A DNA stretch of 64,000 nt from Nitrospiraceae bacterium (GTDB lineage Bacteria; Nitrospirota; Nitrospiria; Nitrospirales; Nitrospiraceae), in assembly GCA_019637075.1 (NCBI GenBank), contig JAHBWI010000002.1, positions 682,001 through 746,000 on the forward strand, written 5' to 3'. A model generated the notes under the pieces. It was not told where the DNA came from and searched no databases. It saw only the letters and a list, made by a program, of their open reading frames with translations. Position numbers and translations under genes: made by a program. Position 1 is the stretch's first letter, and every line of letters starts with the position of its first letter. This document shows positions 61,680 through 64,000 of this stretch, piece after piece.

Positions 61680-64000
61680 TCATGGCGCGGCGGCATCCGA
61701 AAAGGGCTGTGACGCTCCATTCGGAAGCGGGCAGGACACAGGTTCGGTCCGTTCCCCGATCCAGCGGTAATAGAGGACCGGAATGACGATGAGCGTAAGT
61801 ACGGTGGAGGCGCCGACGCCGAACAGGAGCGACACGGCCAAGCCTTGAAAGATCGGGTCGAGGATGATCACGGCCGCCCCGACCATGAGCGCGGCCGCCG
61901 TCAAGAGAATGGGCCTGGTGCGGATGGCGCCGGCCCGGATCACGGCTTCCAGGAGCGGCACGCCATCGGCTGCCTGGTGTTGAATGAAGTCCACCAGCAG
62001 GATGGAGTTGCGCACGATGATCCCGGCCAACGCGATAAATCCGATCATCGACGTGGCGGTGAAGTAGGAGCCGGTCAGCCAATGCCCCGGCAAAATGCCG
62101 ATCAAGGTGAGCGGGATGGGCGCCATGATGACGACCGGGGTCAGGAAGGATTGAAATTGCGCGACGATCAGCAAGTAGATCAGGATCATCGCCACGCCGA
62201 AGGCAATGCCCATGTCGCGAAACGTTTCGACCGTGATATGCCATTCCCCGTCCCACTTCATCGCAAACCGCTCTTCCGACCAAGGTTGCGCCGCATAATG
62301 TTGCGCGAGTTGGTAGCCTTCCGGCAGCGTGAATTGTTCCAGCTTCCGGCCGACGCCCAACACGCCGTAGACCGGGCTGTCGCCTTTATCTGAAGCGGCC
62401 CCGCCGACATCACCAACGACGTACACCACGGGTTTGAGATTCTTGTGGTAGATGGCGGACTCCCGCACGGTCTGCTCCATCCGCAACAGCTCCGCCAGCG
62501 GCACCATGCGGCCGGCGGGGGTGCGCAGGGCGATCTCACCGAAATGTTCCAATCCCGACCGTTCGCTGACCGGCAGCCGCAGCATGATCTGCACCGGCCG
62601 CTTTTCCCGCGGCAGGTGAACCAGCCCGACCTGGCTGCCCTCCAATCCGAGCCGAAGGGTCTTCACGATTTCATCGGAAGGAATCCCGGCCAGCGCCGCC
62701 TTCACGCGGTCGACCGTGAACACATACTTTGTTTGGTCGGCCTCGATGTAGTCATCCACATCCACCACGCCCTGCGTGGATTCGAAGAGCCGACGGACGT
62801 CCTGCGCGATGGCCGTCTGTCGCGCATAATCAGGGCCGTAGATTTCTGCCACCAAGACGGATTGGACCGGCGGACCGGGCGGCACCTCCACGATCTTCAC
62901 ATTGGCCCCATGCTGCCGGGCAATCTGTTGCAGCTCGGGACGAATTCGCTGGGCGATGTCATGGCTCTGCGAGCGGCGTTCCCCCTTGGCGACCAGGTTG
63001 ACCTGAATGTCCGCTTCGTGGGGTTGATCGCGCAGATAGTAGTGCCGCACGAGACCGTTGAAGTTGAACGGCGAGGCCGTCCCCACGTAGGCCTGGTAAT
63101 CCCGCACTTCCGGAATCGTGCGCACGTATTGGGTCAGCGCCTGAGTCACGCGGGCCGTCTCCTCCAACGTGGTCCCTTCCGGCATATCGACCACGACCTG
63201 CAGTTCGCTCTTGTTGTCGAACGGCAGCATCTTCACCACCACGCCGCGCGTATAAAACAGACACAGCGATCCGGCGAGCAGCAGCGCAATGAACCCCAGC
63301 ACGGCATAGGCCATGACCGGGTGAGAGAGCACCGGCGTCAGCACGCGTTGATAGAAGCGGTAAGCAAGACCGCCTTGGAACTGTTCGTGGTCGACTCCCG
63401 CCATTTTCACGCCGGGACGGTAACAGGCCTGGCAAAACCAGGGAATGACCACGAAGGCCACCAACAACGAGACGAACATTGCGATGGAGGCGTTCACGGG
63501 GATCGGCCGCATGTACGGCCCCATCAAGCCGGACACGAAGGCCATCGGCAGCAGGGCCGCGATCACCGTCAACGTCGCCAGGATCGTCGGGTTCCCGACC
63601 TCATCCACCGCATACAACGACGCCTCACGGTGCGGACGCAGGCGCATCGTCAAATGGCGATAGGTGTTTTCAACCACCACGATGGCGTCATCGACCAAGA
63701 TGCCGATGGAGAAAATCAGCGCGAAGAGGGTCACGCGGTTGATGCTGTACCCGATGAGCATCGAGACGAACAGCGTCAGCGCCAGGGTGAGGGGAATCGC
63801 GACCGACACGACGACGGCCGGACGGCGCCCTAAGGTCAGGCCGAGAAACACCACCACCGCGACCACGGCAATCAGCAGGTGCCAGAGCAGTTCGTTCGCT
63901 TTCTCGTCGGCCGTTTCGCCGTAATCCCGCGTAATCGTCACACGCACGTCGGCAGGAATGACACGCCCTTTCATCTCCTCGACCTTGCGCACGACGTCTC
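61680..64000 (-). CDS. RND-family efflux pump permease, 3' part (5' end outside the window)
   Basis: At least 770 residues; the N-terminal third (about 300 residues) is beyond the right edge. Visible features: helices from LLIAVVAVVVFLGLTLGRR, the conserved charged pair in SIGILVDDAIVVVENTYRH, a large porter domain (MPEGTTLEETARVTQALTQYV) and the last six helices. This is a resistance-nodulation-division exporter. Membrane-fusion and outer-channel partners would be upstream, outside. The stop leads straight into the sigma-54 activator gene. Confidence 0.9.
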   Translation of the reverse strand, partial: DVVRKVEEMKGRVIPADVRVTITRDYGETADEKANELLWHLLIAVVAVVVFLGLTLGRRPAVVVSVAIPLTLALTLFVSMLIGYSINRVTLFALIFSIGILVDDAIVVVENTYRHLTMRLRPHREASLYAVDEVGNPTILATLTVIAALLPMAFVSGLMGPYMRPIPVNASIAMFVSLLVAFVVIPWFCQACYRPGVKMAGVDHEQFQGGLAYRFYQRVLTPVLSHPVMAYAVLGFIALLLAGSLCLFYTRGVVVKMLPFDNKSELQVVVDMPEGTTLEETARVTQALTQYVRTIPEVRDYQAYVGTASPFNFNGLVRHYYLRDQPHEADIQVNLVAKGERRSQSHDIAQRIRPELQQIARQHGANVKIVEVPPGPPVQSVLVAEIYGPDYARQTAIAQDVRRLFESTQGVVDVDDYIEADQTKYVFTVDRVKAALAGIPSDEIVKTLRLGLEGSQVGLVHLPREKRPVQIMLRLPVSERSGLEHFGEIALRTPAGRMVPLAELLRMEQTVRESAIYHKNLKPVVYVVGDVGGAASDKGDSPVYGVLGVGRKLEQFTLPEGYQLAQHYAAQPWSEERFAMKWDGEWHITVETFRDMGIAFGVAMILIYLLIVAQFQSFLTPVVIMAPIPLTLIGILPGHWLTGSYFTATSMIGFIALAGIIVRNSILLVDFIQHQAADGVPLLEAVIRAGAIRTRPILLTAAALMVGAAVIILDPIFQGLAVSLLFGVGASTVLTLIVIPVLYYRWIGERTEPVSCPLPNGASQPFSDAAAP

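Overview
The window is about 64 kb of GC-rich, densely packed bacterial chromosome. I count about 64 protein-coding genes, most in long same-strand runs with 1-4 bp start/stop overlaps. I see no rRNA, tRNA, CRISPR array, insertion sequence or prophage. Gene content suggests an aerobic or microaerophilic, respiration-centred chemolithotroph or mixotroph. It includes ten c-type cytochrome proteins with about fifteen CxxCH sites, a Rieske/cytochrome b module, a ferredoxin-linked 2-oxoacid oxidoreductase, PEP synthase and a globin-GGDEF sensor. Nitrospira (Nitrospirota) is my best guess, but that is inference: no nitrite oxidoreductase, amo or rRNA marker lies in the window.

Layout. 0-11 kb: NAD(P) malic enzyme (-), a cytoplasmic trypsin-like protease (+), a small zinc-ribbon protein (-), a cyclic-2,3-diphosphoglycerate synthetase-like GTPase (-), then an acsA-pdhA-pdhB-pdhC-acyl carrier protein-nucleotidyltransferase operon (+). 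11-20 kb: a stress/redox run (+) with a small helix-rich protein, Hsp20, a phosphoribosyltransferase, a zinc-ribbon protein, a cupredoxin, an NTF2-like lipid-box-free secreted protein, a tandem universal stress protein, a cytochrome c, a glutaredoxin-CcdA fusion and a GNAT/acyl-CoA synthetase (ADP-forming) fusion. 20-25 kb: a 2-oxoacid:ferredoxin oxidoreductase operon (-) with YtxH, cytochrome c'-like and hemerythrin genes.

25-38 kb (-): cytochromes and sulfur genes (DsrE, sulfite-oxidase-like molybdoenzyme, OsmC, paired YeeE/YedE transporters, a TsdA-like dihaem cytochrome), then globin-GGDEF, thioredoxin 2, a dihaem cytochrome, a cytochrome b-c fusion, Rieske and two small cytochromes. 38-42 kb: PEP synthase, a membrane protein, a secreted DsrE-like protein and OsmC. 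42-58 kb: one very long (-) array in which TolC, HlyD, a double ABC ATPase and two ABC-2 permeases (YbhGFSR-like) run into a bactofilin-like membrane protein, an Mla lipid-transport set, a VIT-like transporter and a P-type Mg ATPase. 58-64 kb: STAS and Spy-like proteins, a GAF-GAF sigma-54 activator, and the 3' part of an RND efflux pump that continues past the right edge.

The most interesting signals are regulatory. Six intergenic sites fit the sigma-54 -24/-12 promoter (TGGCAN-N5-NNGCW, with GG and GC 10 nt apart), each correctly oriented before a gene or operon: the protease, the Hsp20 run (two in tandem), the 2-oxoacid oxidoreductase operon, a cytochrome c pair and the PEP synthase operon. 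A sigma-54 activator lies in the same window. Two families of short dispersed intergenic repeats also stand out. Their cores are CGTGAAGCGTATCTCG and CCGTCTACCGTCTC, and they concentrate around the cytochrome genes. Smaller items are a 55-codon unlisted gene in the mla operon, a leader-like ORF before the Spy-like gene, and a relic of a cytochrome c domain upstream of the TolC operon.
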